This document shows positions 25,671 to 34,170 of a stretch of DNA of 64,000 nucleotides, in pieces. A program made the translations under genes and the position numbers. A model generated the notes under the pieces. The model was not told the DNA's origin. It ran no database searches and worked only from the letters and a program-made list of their open reading frames with translations. Every line of letters begins with the position of its first letter. The stretch's first letter is position 1. The DNA is from an uncultured Collinsella sp. (GTDB taxonomy: Bacteria; Actinomycetota; Coriobacteriia; Coriobacteriales; Coriobacteriaceae): positions 1 through 64,000 of the forward strand of contig CATYZE010000009.1 in the NCBI GenBank assembly GCA_958415525.1. The letters run 5' to 3'.

Positions 25671-26536
25671 TGAGCGCGGCGGGCGGCACGGCGGGCTCTT
25701 GCCTCTTGAATCTCTTCGAGGTGAGCAATGATCTCGGCAGCGCTTTCCTCGATGGCCTTGCCATCGGTACGCACTACAAAGCAGCCCAGGCGTTTCATGA
25801 GCGCGCGGGCTTCCGCAAGCTCACTACGCACGCTCTCGGGTTCGGCATAGGAGCCGGCAACGGCACGGGCGTAATCATCGCCCAAGCGGCTATCGCGAAT
25901 TTCGGAAATCACATCGACGGTCGAAATCAGACCAAACAACCGCATCGGGTCGACCTCGTAGATCGACTTAGGCGGCTCCATACCATGCGCTAACGGAACA
26001 TTGGCAACCTTGTAGCCCTGATAGGCCAAATACATCGACAACGGCGTCTTGGACGTGCGAGATACACCCAGCAGCACGATATCGGCACCCGACAGATCGT
26101 CACAACCACGACCGTCATCGTGCTCAACGAAATACTCCATAGCCTCGATACGATGGAAATAGCGGTCATCGGTCTTGTGAATCACGCCCGCAACGCCCTT
26201 GGGCGGCACACCGAGGAGCGACGACAGCACGGCAAGCGTCGGGCCGATCAGGTCGACCGAACGGATATGCAGCATGCCCAAATAGTCGAGCACGCGAGCG
26301 CGAAGCGCCGGATCGACAATGGTGTGGAACACGGCGATATCGCGATGGTCTGCATCGACACGCGATCCCACAAACGATTTAACCTGCTCCACCGAGGTCA
26401 CCTTGGGCAGGCGCAAGAGATGAAAAGCCCCTTCATCAAATTGCCCGGACGCCGCAAGCACCACCTCACAAGCGGTATCACCGAGCGAGTCGGAGATAAC
26501 GATGACGGTGGGACGAGCGGTGACCAGGCAATCCAT
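25661..26536 (-). CDS. ppsR: PPDK regulatory protein (bifunctional kinase/pyrophosphorylase)
   Basis: DUF299 protein that phosphorylates the active-site threonine of pyruvate phosphate dikinase with ADP and removes it with phosphate. The N-terminus VIVISDSLGDTACEVV, the P-loop-like GVSRTSKTPLSMYLAYQGYKVANVPL and the following PPKSIYEVDPMRLFGL are the family pattern. The 291 residues include an Arg/Ala-rich C-terminal tail of about 15 residues that ends in a repeat element carrying the stop codon. The start follows AAAGGAG. It is third in glyQ-glyS-ppsR and is separated from its target ppdK by 325 nt. Confidence 0.93.
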   Translation of the reverse strand: MDCLVTARPTVIVISDSLGDTACEVVLAASGQFDEGAFHLLRLPKVTSVEQVKSFVGSRVDADHRDIAVFHTIVDPALRARVLDYLGMLHIRSVDLIGPTLAVLSSLLGVPPKGVAGVIHKTDDRYFHRIEAMEYFVEHDDGRGCDDLSGADIVLLGVSRTSKTPLSMYLAYQGYKVANVPLAHGMEPPKSIYEVDPMRLFGLISTVDVISEIRDSRLGDDYARAVAGSYAEPESVRSELAEARALMKRLGCFVVRTDGKAIEESAAEIIAHLEEIQEARARRAARRAQQK

Positions 26537-26570
26537 GCGGGGCTCCTTTTGCGCTTATGCGCAGGCTGGC

Positions 26571-28667
26571 TTACTTTTTGCGGGCAAGCTCACCGATGTT
26601 GGCGATGCCGGAGAAAACGGCCTCGAAGCGGTTGAGCAGCTTAAGGCGATTATCGCGAAGCTGCTCGTCCTTGTCCATGACCATGACCTCATCGAAGAAA
26701 CGGTCGATGGGCGCGCGCAGGGCGGCGAGGGCGGCAAATGCGGCCGGGTAGTCCTCGGCAGCAAGGGCGGCATCGACAGCGGTCTGAGCAGCCTCGGAGG
26801 CGTCGGCGAGCGCGAGCTCGACCTCGCCCATCAGGCTGCGGTCGTACTCCGCACCCAGCTCGGGCTTGGAGATGTGCGCGGCACGGGCATAGGCGGTAGC
26901 CAGGTTGTCAAAGGTCTCGGCATCATTCTTGCGGGCCTCGTCGAGGGCGGCGCAGCGGGCGAAGAAGACGGACGGGGCGATAATGTGCACCGCGGAGACG
27001 GCGGCAACGGTATCGGCCGGGATCTTTTCGTCGCGGGCCATGCTCACCAGGCGGCCATGGAAGAAGTCACGAACCTGCTGGGCGACCTCGGCGGCGTCGA
27101 ACTCAATGCCCTGCTCGCTGTAAAGCTGCAGAGCAAAGTCAATCAGCGACGTGGGGTCGATCGGCAGACGGTCGCGCAGAATGTTGATGATACCGATAGC
27201 GGCACGACGCAGCGCGTAGGGATCGGAGGAGCCGGTCGGGGGCTCGCCGATGGCAAAGATACCGGCGATGGTATCGAGCTTGTCGGCGCAGGCCACGATG
27301 CAGCCAGCGGTGCCCTCAGGCAGCTCGTCACCGGCAAAGCGGGGACGATAATGATCGCGAATGGCGTGGGCGACCTCGTCGTTCTCCCCCATCGCGGTGG
27401 CGTAGTAACCGCCCATCACGCCCTGCTGGCTCGTGAACTCGACGACGGCGTTGGACACCAGGTCGGCCTTGCACAGGTGCGCGGCGCGAGCGGCGTCGGC
27501 GGCAAGATGGGCGCCCAGATGGGCCTCGCGGGCAATAGCGAGCGCGAGCTGCTCAATGCGCTCGGACTTGGCGAGCACGCTGCCGAGCTTCTCCTGGAAG
27601 GCGACCTTGGCCAGGCGCTCACGGAACTCGTCGAGGGAGATCTTCAGGTCCTCCTCGTAGAAGAACTTAGCGTCGTCCAGACGGGCACGCACGACGCGCT
27701 CGTTGCCGTCGATCACGCGCTCGGCATTCTCGGGCTTGCTGTTGGAGACGACCACGAACTCACGCGTCAGCTTGCCCTCGCCGTCATAGATCGGGAAGTA
27801 GCGCTGGTTGGTGAGCATGGACTCGCAGATGATCTCGTGCGGGACCTTGAGGAACTCCTCATCGAAGGTACCGACGAGCACCGTCGGCCACTCGCAGAGA
27901 TTGATGACCTCCTCGAAGACCTTCTTGGGCGTATCGACATGGCAGCCGGGACGGGCAGCCTCGACCTCGGCGATACCGGCGAGAATCACCTCGCGACGGC
28001 GCTCGGCAGAAAGCACGCCGGCGTCCTCGAGCACCTGCTCGTAGACGGCGGGGCTGGCGACAACGTGGTCACCGGGGCCAAGCACGCGATGGCCGCGCGT
28101 GGTGTTGCCGCTCGTCACGTCGGCAAACGACACGGGCACAACATCCTCGCCCAAAAGGCAGCAGATCCAGCGGACCGGGCGCACGAAGGTGGCGTGCTCG
28201 TGGCCCCAGCGCTGACTACGGTAGTTGGGCCACTGCAGGCCGGCGATGGTCTTCTCGCACAGAGCGGTCAGAATCGGCGTAGCCGGTGCGGAAGGAATGT
28301 TCTTCTCGGCAAAGACGTACTCACGGCCGTCGGTGTCCTCGCGACGGACCAGATCCTCGGCAGCCACACCGCACTTGCGGGCGAAGCCCTGGGCGGCCTT
28401 GGTGGCGTTACCGTCAGCGTCGAAGGCGATGTTGGCCGCAGGGCCACGCTTGACCTCGTGAACCTCATCGGTCGCGGTGGCGACGTCGGCAACGAGCGCA
28501 GCCAGGCGACGCGGGCTCGAGATCACGCGGACCTCGCCGTGGGCCAGACCGGCCTCGTCGAGACCCTTGGCGATCATGGTGCCAAGCTGCTTGACGGCAT
28601 TGTTCAGCGGTGCGGAGGGCATTTCCTCTGTACCGATCTCAAACAGGAAATCCTTAGCGTCTGCCAT
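26571..28667 (-). CDS. glyS: Glycyl-tRNA synthetase beta subunit
   Basis: Beta chain of the alpha2-beta2 bacterial glycyl-tRNA synthetase, contributing tRNA binding. The N-terminus DFLFEIGTEEMPSAPL, the GHRVLGPGDHV region, the HD-like GAHLAADAARAAHLCKADL and the C-terminal anticodon-binding-like helices are typical. Length 698, normal. ATG at 28667 begins 3 nt after the glyQ stop. Chain partner glyQ is immediately upstream. Confidence 0.97.
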   Translation of the reverse strand: MADAKDFLFEIGTEEMPSAPLNNAVKQLGTMIAKGLDEAGLAHGEVRVISSPRRLAALVADVATATDEVHEVKRGPAANIAFDADGNATKAAQGFARKCGVAAEDLVRREDTDGREYVFAEKNIPSAPATPILTALCEKTIAGLQWPNYRSQRWGHEHATFVRPVRWICCLLGEDVVPVSFADVTSGNTTRGHRVLGPGDHVVASPAVYEQVLEDAGVLSAERRREVILAGIAEVEAARPGCHVDTPKKVFEEVINLCEWPTVLVGTFDEEFLKVPHEIICESMLTNQRYFPIYDGEGKLTREFVVVSNSKPENAERVIDGNERVVRARLDDAKFFYEEDLKISLDEFRERLAKVAFQEKLGSVLAKSERIEQLALAIAREAHLGAHLAADAARAAHLCKADLVSNAVVEFTSQQGVMGGYYATAMGENDEVAHAIRDHYRPRFAGDELPEGTAGCIVACADKLDTIAGIFAIGEPPTGSSDPYALRRAAIGIINILRDRLPIDPTSLIDFALQLYSEQGIEFDAAEVAQQVRDFFHGRLVSMARDEKIPADTVAAVSAVHIIAPSVFFARCAALDEARKNDAETFDNLATAYARAAHISKPELGAEYDRSLMGEVELALADASEAAQTAVDAALAAEDYPAAFAALAALRAPIDRFFDEVMVMDKDEQLRDNRLKLLNRFEAVFSGIANIGELARKK

Positions 28668-28670
28668 GGC

Positions 28671-29582
28671 TTACGCCACCTCGCCTTCCTGGTCGGCATT
28701 CTCGTTGACTCCGGCGACCTCGGCCATATAGGCCTCGCAGCACGCCTTGGCGACGGCGCGGACGCGCAGGATGTAATTGGCACGCTCGACCGCGGACAGC
28801 GCGCCGCGGGCATCGAGCAGATTGAAAGCGTGGCTGCACTTCATGACGCAGTCGTATGCGGGCAGCGGCAGCTTGCGCTCCAGGCAGGAATGGCACTCGG
28901 CCTCGTAGTCGTCAAACTTCTGACGCATCATCTCGACGTTGGCAACCTCAAAGTTATAGGCACTGAACTCGCGCTCGTTCTCGAGGAACACGTCGCCGTA
29001 AGTCATGGGCGTACCGTCGGGCAGGTAGCTCCACACCAGGTCGTAAACGGAGTTGACGCCCTGGGCGTACATGGCGATACGCTCCAGGCCATAGGTGATC
29101 TCGACGGGCACGGGGTCGACCTCGATACCGCCCACCTGCTGGAAGTACGTAAACTGCGTGACCTCCATACCGTTGAGCCAGACCTCCCAGCCAAGGCCCC
29201 AGGCGCCCAAGGTCGGGCTCTCCCAGTCGTCCTCGACAAAGCGGACGTCATGGTCGTTGGGGTCCAGGCCAATGGCGGCCAGCGAACCCAGGTAGAGCTC
29301 CTGGGCGTTGACCGGCGACGGCTTGATGAGCACCTGGAACTGATAGTAGTGCTGCATGCGGTTAGGGTTCTCGCCGTAGCGGCCGTCGGCGGGACGGCGG
29401 CAAGGCTGAGCATAGCAGGTGCGCCACTCGGCGGGACCGAGCGAGCGCAGTGTGGTCGCGGTATGGAAGGTACCGGCACCGACCTCGGAGTCATAGGGCT
29501 GCATAATAACGCAGCCCTGCTCGCCCCAGTACTGCTGGAGGCGCAGGATGATGCCTTGGAAGGAAAGCGATGAAGCGTTCAT
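28671..29582 (-). CDS. glyQ: Glycyl-tRNA synthetase alpha subunit
   Basis: Catalytic class II chain that makes glycyl-adenylate. The sequence SFQGIILRLQQYWGEQGC, QPYDSEVGAGTFHTATTLRSLG and GENPNRMQHYYQFQV is diagnostic. Length 303. The start at 29582 has GAGGGG at a somewhat long distance (12 nt). It heads glyQ-glyS-ppsR; a TATAGT-like -10 lies in the 59-nt gap after lepB. Confidence 0.97.
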   Translation of the reverse strand: MNASSLSFQGIILRLQQYWGEQGCVIMQPYDSEVGAGTFHTATTLRSLGPAEWRTCYAQPCRRPADGRYGENPNRMQHYYQFQVLIKPSPVNAQELYLGSLAAIGLDPNDHDVRFVEDDWESPTLGAWGLGWEVWLNGMEVTQFTYFQQVGGIEVDPVPVEITYGLERIAMYAQGVNSVYDLVWSYLPDGTPMTYGDVFLENEREFSAYNFEVANVEMMRQKFDDYEAECHSCLERKLPLPAYDCVMKCSHAFNLLDARGALSAVERANYILRVRAVAKACCEAYMAEVAGVNENADQEGEVA

Positions 29583-29641
29583 GCCTCTAATATCCCCTCG
29601 TCGAAACGATTACACGGTTAGGTACTGTACTATAGCGGTTT

Positions 29642-30205
29642 TTAGTCGATAGCGCCGATGCGGTTGAGCGGCCAGTAGCGAACGAGTGCCACGGCCATTA
29701 AGTCGGAGCGGTCGACCGGCCCAAAATAGCGGGAGTCGGCTGAGTTCTCTCGGTTGTCGCCCATCACCCACACACACCCGTCGGGGACGGTGTAGGGATA
29801 GCTCACCTGGACGCCGGGCGCTTGGACCGAAAGCGGCCAGCTCATGCCCGCCGTATAGTCCTCGTCGAGCGCTTGGCCGTCAACGACCACCTTGCCGTCC
29901 TGTAGGTCGACCGTCTGGCCGGCCGTGGCAATAACGCGCTTGACAAGAATATCATGCTCGGAGGTGCCGTCGGGGTTGTGAAACACCACGATATCGCCCT
30001 GCTTGACGGGCTGACCGAGCTCGAGGCTCACCTTTTGCGCCAGGATCTGGTCGCCAATCTCGATCGTGTCCTCCATGGAGCCGGTGGGCACCACAAAGGG
30101 CTCGACCACAAAGGTGCGGATCAGGAAGGTGGCCACAAGCGCGATCGCGATGACCGCGATCCACTCAAAAGCGCCCCTCAACGCGGAATGTTGCGTAGGA
30201 ACCAT
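29642..30205 (-). CDS. lepB: Signal peptidase I
   Basis: Membrane serine protease removing signal peptides from exported proteins. One N-terminal membrane helix (about 13-33) is followed by the catalytic Ser43 in VPTGSMEDT and Lys89 in LVKRVIATAGQ, then MGDNRENSADSRYFGPV. Length 187, the short Gram-positive form. The ATG at 30205 lies 6 nt after GAGGA; the GTG at 30211 overlaps the trmD stop and is too close. Last gene of rpsP-khpA-rimM-trmD-lepB. Confidence 0.96.
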   Translation of the reverse strand: MVPTQHSALRGAFEWIAVIAIALVATFLIRTFVVEPFVVPTGSMEDTIEIGDQILAQKVSLELGQPVKQGDIVVFHNPDGTSEHDILVKRVIATAGQTVDLQDGKVVVDGQALDEDYTAGMSWPLSVQAPGVQVSYPYTVPDGCVWVMGDNRENSADSRYFGPVDRSDLMAVALVRYWPLNRIGAID

Positions 30206-30207
30206 AC

Positions 30208-30966
30208 TCACTCCTCGCTCTGCGAATACGAAGCGTCAAGGATCTCCTGCGCGTATGCGCGCTCCTGGGGCGTAAGCCGCGCAGTCTCGATCAGGTCGGG
30301 ACGCCAGCGGCAGGTGCGCTCGATGGCGTTCTTGCGGCGCCAAGCGTCAACTTTTGCGTGATCGCCACTCACGAGCACAGGAGGCACGCCCTCGCCGTTG
30401 AACTCGGCGGGACGGGTGTACTGCGCGTACTCGAGCAGGCCTCCGTCCTCGGCGGTCGAGAACGACTCGTCCACGTTGCTCATCTCGTCGCCCAGGGCGC
30501 CGGGAATCAGACGCACGACGGCGTCGGCAACGACCATAGCGGGAAGCTCGCCGCCCGTAAGCACGTAGTCGCCGATCGACAGGCGCTCGTCGGCATACGC
30601 ATACGCGCGCTCGTCGACGCCCTCGTAGCGGCTGCATACAAACAGCAGGCGCTCGCTTTTGAGCAGGCGCTCGGCCACATGCTGCGTAAAGGGTTCGCCG
30701 CAGGGCGTAAAGAACACCACGGTGGGCTTGGGGCCCTCGGAGCTAATAGCCTCGATGGCCTCGGCGATGGGCTCGACCTTCATGAGCATGCCCTGCCCGC
30801 CGCCGTACGGCTCGTCATCGACGGTACGATGACGGTCGTGCGTCCAGTCACGCAGGTTATAGGCCTTAAAATCAAAAAGGCCGGCCTTACGGGCGCGGCC
30901 CAATATCGACGTGGACATGACGGGCTCAAACATCTCGGGAAAGACCGAAAGGGTCTCAATCAGCAT
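30208..30966 (-). CDS. trmD: tRNA (guanine-37-N1)-methyltransferase
   Basis: SPOUT-family knot enzyme methylating G37 next to the anticodon, protecting the reading frame. Diagnostic: LSVFPEMFEPVM, DDEPYGGGQGMLMKVEPI, the knot region LLFVCSRYEGVDERA and SIGDYVLTGGELPAMV. Length 252. The start follows GGAGG by 5 nt; the gap to rimM is 10 nt. Confidence 0.97.
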   Translation of the reverse strand: MLIETLSVFPEMFEPVMSTSILGRARKAGLFDFKAYNLRDWTHDRHRTVDDEPYGGGQGMLMKVEPIAEAIEAISSEGPKPTVVFFTPCGEPFTQHVAERLLKSERLLFVCSRYEGVDERAYAYADERLSIGDYVLTGGELPAMVVADAVVRLIPGALGDEMSNVDESFSTAEDGGLLEYAQYTRPAEFNGEGVPPVLVSGDHAKVDAWRRKNAIERTCRWRPDLIETARLTPQERAYAQEILDASYSQSEE

Positions 30967-30976
30967 GTTGTCCTCC

Positions 30977-31498
30977 CTACTTGTCCATATCGATCAGGCC
31001 GTCCATAACGTGGACGAAAACTGTTCCTGTGTCGGGAAGATCGAGCACAACCTGCTCGATCACGGGAATCAGCACCTCGCCGTACCGATCGCCCTCGACA
31101 ACCCAAACATCGTTAGCGGGCGTCGACATGATCTCGACGATCGTGCCGAGTAAACCGAAGCGCTCGTCGACCACCTCGCGACCCATCAGGTCGGTATAGG
31201 CGGCGTCGAGCGAATCGAGCTCAAAGTCGTCACGATTTGCCAACACGTAGCATCCCGTGATGCCCTCGGCGGCCGTCAAGTCGTCAATGCCCTCAAACGA
31301 GACCAGATCGCCATCGCCCGTATCGGTGACGGACACGACCGTGCAAAAGCGGTCGCGCTTGAGCGCCGGCGGCGTCAGGGCGACGCGCATACCCGGCTCT
31401 AATACAGAAGGAAGCCCCCGCAGCGGCTGCGCGAGGACCTCCCCCTTCCTTCCGTGCGGCTTGACCACACGGGCGATGTTTTTGTACTGGGACCTCAA
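30977..31498 (-). CDS. rimM: 16S rRNA processing protein RimM
   Basis: Assists maturation of the 30S head, binding S19. The N-terminal RimM domain holds ARVVKPHGRKGEVLAQPL and a later PRC-barrel includes DLMGREVVDERFGLLGTIVEIMSTPANDVWVVEGD. Length 173. The start is TTG at 31498 because family homology begins right after it; its ribosome site is weak and expression probably depends on coupling to khpA, whose stop is 4 nt away. Confidence 0.95.
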   Translation of the reverse strand: MRSQYKNIARVVKPHGRKGEVLAQPLRGLPSVLEPGMRVALTPPALKRDRFCTVVSVTDTGDGDLVSFEGIDDLTAAEGITGCYVLANRDDFELDSLDAAYTDLMGREVVDERFGLLGTIVEIMSTPANDVWVVEGDRYGEVLIPVIEQVVLDLPDTGTVFVHVMDGLIDMDK

Positions 31499-31502
31499 GG
31501 TC

Positions 31503-31787
31503 CTAGCCCAGAACCTCTACCTCGACAGCAGTGTCGAGGCGAGCGGCCAGCGCACGGGCGAGCGTGCGAATGGCCTTGATGGTACGGCCACGACGGCCGA
31601 TGACCTTAGCGACGTCATCCTCGGCGACCGAAACCTCAATCGTAGAGGCGTCGTCACCATCGATGACCTCAAGGCTCACGGAATCCGGGTCGTCGACGAT
31701 CTGAACAACGAGATATTCGACGAGATCGGCGATGCGATCTGAGAGCATTGCCTCACCCTCGAGCTGTGCAGCGTCAACCTCAGGCAC
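31503..31787 (-). CDS. khpA: KH-domain RNA-binding protein KhpA
   Basis: Short single-KH protein that in streptococci and clostridia binds many RNAs with KhpB and affects cell size. The type II KH core shows VIGRRGRTIKAIRTLARALAA with the GxxG-like loop GRRG. The 94 residues are about 15 longer than usual at the N-terminus. GTG at 31787 is chosen because GAGGAG lies 6 nt upstream; ATG further in (MLSDRIADLVEYL) would give the usual length. It sits in its standard place between rpsP and rimM. Confidence 0.92.
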   Translation of the reverse strand: MPEVDAAQLEGEAMLSDRIADLVEYLVVQIVDDPDSVSLEVIDGDDASTIEVSVAEDDVAKVIGRRGRTIKAIRTLARALAARLDTAVEVEVLG

Positions 31788-31790
31788 GAT

Positions 31791-32132
31791 TTACTCCTCG
31801 GCGCCCTCAGCGGCCTCAGCGGCAGCCTTAGCGGCCTCGGCCTCTTTGGCGAGCTGCTTCTTGGACTTCTTGACGACGGTCTCGGTCTTCTCGCCCTCGT
31901 TGGCGGCCTTGACCAGAGCGGCGACGGCGTCGGTGAGCTGAGCACCCTTGGACTGCCAGTCGGCGATCTTCTCGAGGTCGAGGTTGATGGTCTTGGGGGC
32001 GGTCATCGGGTTGTAGCGGCCAACCTCCTCGATGATACGACCGTCACGCGGGGCGCGGGAATCGGCGACGACGACACGGTAGTACGGACGCTTCTTAGCG
32101 CCGTGACGAGCAAGGCGAATCTTGACTGCCAA
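31791..32132 (-). CDS. rpsP: 30S ribosomal protein S16
   Basis: Small-subunit protein. The core VKIRLARHGAKKRPYYRVVV, DSRAPRDGRIIEEVGRYNP and the YNPMTAPKTINLDLEK continuation are typical. An alanine/glutamate-rich tail of about 30 residues extends the usual length to 113. The start is TTG at 32132, 6 nt after GAGGAG; upstream in-frame codons are outside the family pattern. First gene of rpsP-khpA-rimM-trmD-lepB. Confidence 0.97.
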   Translation of the reverse strand: MAVKIRLARHGAKKRPYYRVVVADSRAPRDGRIIEEVGRYNPMTAPKTINLDLEKIADWQSKGAQLTDAVAALVKAANEGEKTETVVKKSKKQLAKEAEAAKAAAEAAEGAEE

Positions 32133-32188
32133 AGGAAACTCCTCCAACCAAGCAGCTTTAGGCTGCAACTACAAACAAACAGTTAAAC

Positions 32189-32217
32189 ATAATACGCCAT
32201 CGACGCGGGCAGGTGAA
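32189..32217 (-). promoter_or_regulatory. Promoter of rpsP operon
   Basis: Minus-strand TTCACC (32212-32217) and TATTAT (32189-32194) are 17 bp apart, with a leader of about 50 nt. A second possible promoter, TTGCAA/TAAGAT with 16 bp, lies further upstream at about 32262-32289. Confidence 0.65.
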
Positions 32218-32251
32218 GTCCGTGAGACCAACTTCTTCGGTGTAGTCGAGG

Positions 32252-32287
32252 GCAAATCCATATCTTAGACAAGAATTCGGGATTTGC
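32252..32287. repeat. Inverted repeat between rpsP and dinB
   Basis: GCAAATCC (32252-32259) and GGATTTGC (32280-32287) are perfect 8-bp inverted copies in the 200-bp divergent promoter region. They could be an operator or a cruciform. No LexA-type SOS box is seen next to dinB. Confidence 0.45.
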
Positions 32288-32321
32288 AAGCACATACACG
32301 CACCCCACATGAGCTGCGCGG

Positions 32322-32327
32322 TATACT
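32322..32327 (+). promoter_or_regulatory. -10 element of dinB
   Basis: TATACT at 32322-32327 with no -35 at the standard distance. Transcription would start near 32334, exactly at the upstream ATG, so a message begun here would be leaderless for that ATG or carry a 39-nt leader for the ATG at 32373. Confidence 0.45.
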
Positions 32328-32372
32328 CATGACATGGAAAGACGCGAACATACATACGGTTATGAGGATGCC

Positions 32373-33587
32373 ATGGGCGTCACGCCGCCTCCCTGGACGG
32401 GTCCGGCGGTGGGCCTCATGGACCTCGATGCGTTTTTTGCGAGCGTGGAGATGCTCGATCATCCCGAATGGCGCGGAAAGCCGCTCATCGTGGGCGGAGA
32501 CGCCGATTCGCGTGGCGTCGTGTCCACATGTTCGTATGAGGCACGTCGCTTTGGCGTGCACTCTGCCATGGCCTCGGCCGAGGCGCGGCGCTTGTGCCCG
32601 CAAGCCATTTGGACGCACGGGCACTTTGATCGCTACCGCGAGGTGAGCGCGCAGGTCATGGCGATTCTTGCCGAGGAGACGCCGCGCGTTGAGCGCGTAT
32701 CCATCGACGAAGCCTTTATCGATATCACACCGGGTCGCTTTGCGCCCGAAGACCCGCTACTGGTTGCGCGGCGTATAAGCGACCGCGTGGCAGCGCTAGG
32801 AGTGACGTGCTCCATTGGTGTGGGCTGCAACAAGACGGTCGCAAAGATCGCAAGCGAGCGGGATAAGCCGTTTGGGCTGACCATCGTGCGCCCCGGAACC
32901 GAGCAGCGCTTTTTGGCCGCGCTGCCGGTATCTGCCATGAGCGGCATCGGGCGCTCGGCCGAGGAACGACTGCGCCGCATGCGCATCTACACCCTCGGCG
33001 AGCTATCACGTGCACCGGAATCCACCTTGGCCTCTATTTTTGGCGTCAACGGCGAACGCATGCGCCAGCGTGCGCTGGGACTCGAAATCTCCGAAGTCAC
33101 AAGTCTCGATGAAGAGCGTGAGGTCAAGTCGGTCAGCAATGAACGCACCTTTGCGAAAGATTTGACTGAGCGCGGGGACATCGAAGCGGCGATTGCGCTG
33201 CTGGGCGAGTCAGTGGGACGCCGCCTGCGTCGTCAGGGACTAACGGGCGCCACGGTGACGCTCAAGCTCAAGTATTCGTATGGAAACGGTCGCTCGGCAC
33301 AGCGCCGGCTGCCTCATCCGACCGACGATGAGAACATCTTCGTGGCGGTTGCGCTCGAACTGCTCGACAACATCTGGCAGGAAGGAATGCATGTTCGCTT
33401 AGCAGGCATCGGCATGAGCGACTTCGACCACCAAGGCGGCATCCAGACCGACTTGTTCTGCGAAGTCGACGACCGCGGAGCCCAATCCAGCGACCGCCGC
33501 GAGCTCTCCGTCGCGATCGACGCCGTCCGAGACAAGTTCGGCGACACCGCCCTATCCTTCGGCCGCCAATCCCGCTTCAACGATTAA
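32373..33587 (+). CDS. dinB: DNA polymerase IV (Y family)
   Basis: Translesion polymerase. The palm begins VGLMDLDAFFASVEMLDHPEW with the first catalytic Asp, then SYEARRFGVHSAMASAEARRLCP, the catalytic pair in RVSIDEAFIDIT, CSIGVGCNKTVAKIASERDKPFGL, and the helix-hairpin-helix MSGIGRSAEERLRRMRIYTLGEL, followed by the little-finger domain. Length 404. The ATG at 32373 has GAGG 5 nt upstream; ATG at 32334 is an alternative that would be leaderless. Single gene on the plus strand inside a minus-strand region. Confidence 0.95.
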   Translation: MGVTPPPWTGPAVGLMDLDAFFASVEMLDHPEWRGKPLIVGGDADSRGVVSTCSYEARRFGVHSAMASAEARRLCPQAIWTHGHFDRYREVSAQVMAILAEETPRVERVSIDEAFIDITPGRFAPEDPLLVARRISDRVAALGVTCSIGVGCNKTVAKIASERDKPFGLTIVRPGTEQRFLAALPVSAMSGIGRSAEERLRRMRIYTLGELSRAPESTLASIFGVNGERMRQRALGLEISEVTSLDEEREVKSVSNERTFAKDLTERGDIEAAIALLGESVGRRLRRQGLTGATVTLKLKYSYGNGRSAQRRLPHPTDDENIFVAVALELLDNIWQEGMHVRLAGIGMSDFDHQGGIQTDLFCEVDDRGAQSSDRRELSVAIDAVRDKFGDTALSFGRQSRFND

Positions 33588-33610
33588 CCGCCTTTGGGCA
33601 AAAAGAAAGC

Positions 33611-33642
33611 CGGGCAGGTGCGGAAAACCACAACTGCCCGGC
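33611..33642 (-). terminator. Terminator of obgE-nadD-yqeK-rsfS
   Basis: CCGGGCAG (33611-33618) pairs with CTGCCCGG (33635-33642); minus-strand reading continues CTTTCTTTTTG. It may also stop dinB from the other side, though the plus-strand exit has no T run. Confidence 0.75.
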
Positions 33643-33657
33643 GAAATGCGCGAGGCT

Positions 33658-33690
33658 AGCTAAAAAGCCCCGTATCAAATGAGCTACTAG
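33658..33690. repeat. REP-like repeat after rsfS
   Basis: TAGCTAAAAAGCCCCGTATC followed by AAATGAGCTACTAG is a diverged copy of the element at 25602-25638, with arms CTAGCTA/AGCTACTAG less well paired. It carries the rsfS stop codon (TAG at 33689-33687), as the copy after ppsR does for its gene. Confidence 0.7.
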
Positions 33691-34142
33691 AGGAGGTCGA
33701 GGGGGAGCTGGGGGGCGTCACCCCAGAGCTTTTCGAGGCGGTAGAAGTCGCGGGCTTCGGGAGTGAAGACGTGGACGACGACCGAGCCGTAGTCCATGAG
33801 CATCCAGGTCTTCTGCTCGCGGCCCTCGATGGAGAACGGGTGCTCACCGCAAGCCTCGGCGACCTTTTCCTCAATCTCGTCGACGATAGAATCGACCTGA
33901 CGGTTATTGGTACCGGTGGCGAGCACAAAGTAGTCGCACACATCGGAGAGCTCCGTTAGATCGAGCACCTGCACGTCCTCGCCCTTCTTGTCGTAGGCGG
34001 CCTGCGCGGCGGCGCGGGCGACATCCTCGGCGGCGACACCGCTCGCGGACAGCGAAGCGGCGGTACGGTCGGACGTGGCGGCGAAGCTCTTGTGCTCCAC
34101 ACCTTCAAGAATCTGCTCGTCAGTCATGGTCTCGTCGGCCAT
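33687..34142 (-). CDS. rsfS: Ribosome silencing factor RsfS
   Basis: Binds L14 and blocks subunit joining when nutrients are low. The Iojap/DUF143 domain covers about residues 45-151 (VLDLTELSDVCDYFVLATGTNNRQVDSIV, KTWMLMDYGSVVVHVFTPEARDFYRLEKLWGDA). The first 40 residues are an extension absent from E. coli RsfS (105 residues). ATG at 34142 has AAAGG upstream. Last gene of the nadD-yqeK-rsfS cassette; its stop lies in a repeat element. Confidence 0.94.
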   Translation of the reverse strand: MADETMTDEQILEGVEHKSFAATSDRTAASLSASGVAAEDVARAAAQAAYDKKGEDVQVLDLTELSDVCDYFVLATGTNNRQVDSIVDEIEEKVAEACGEHPFSIEGREQKTWMLMDYGSVVVHVFTPEARDFYRLEKLWGDAPQLPLDLL

Positions 34143-34170
34143 GGAATACCTCTTTCTAGACACACCCGAG

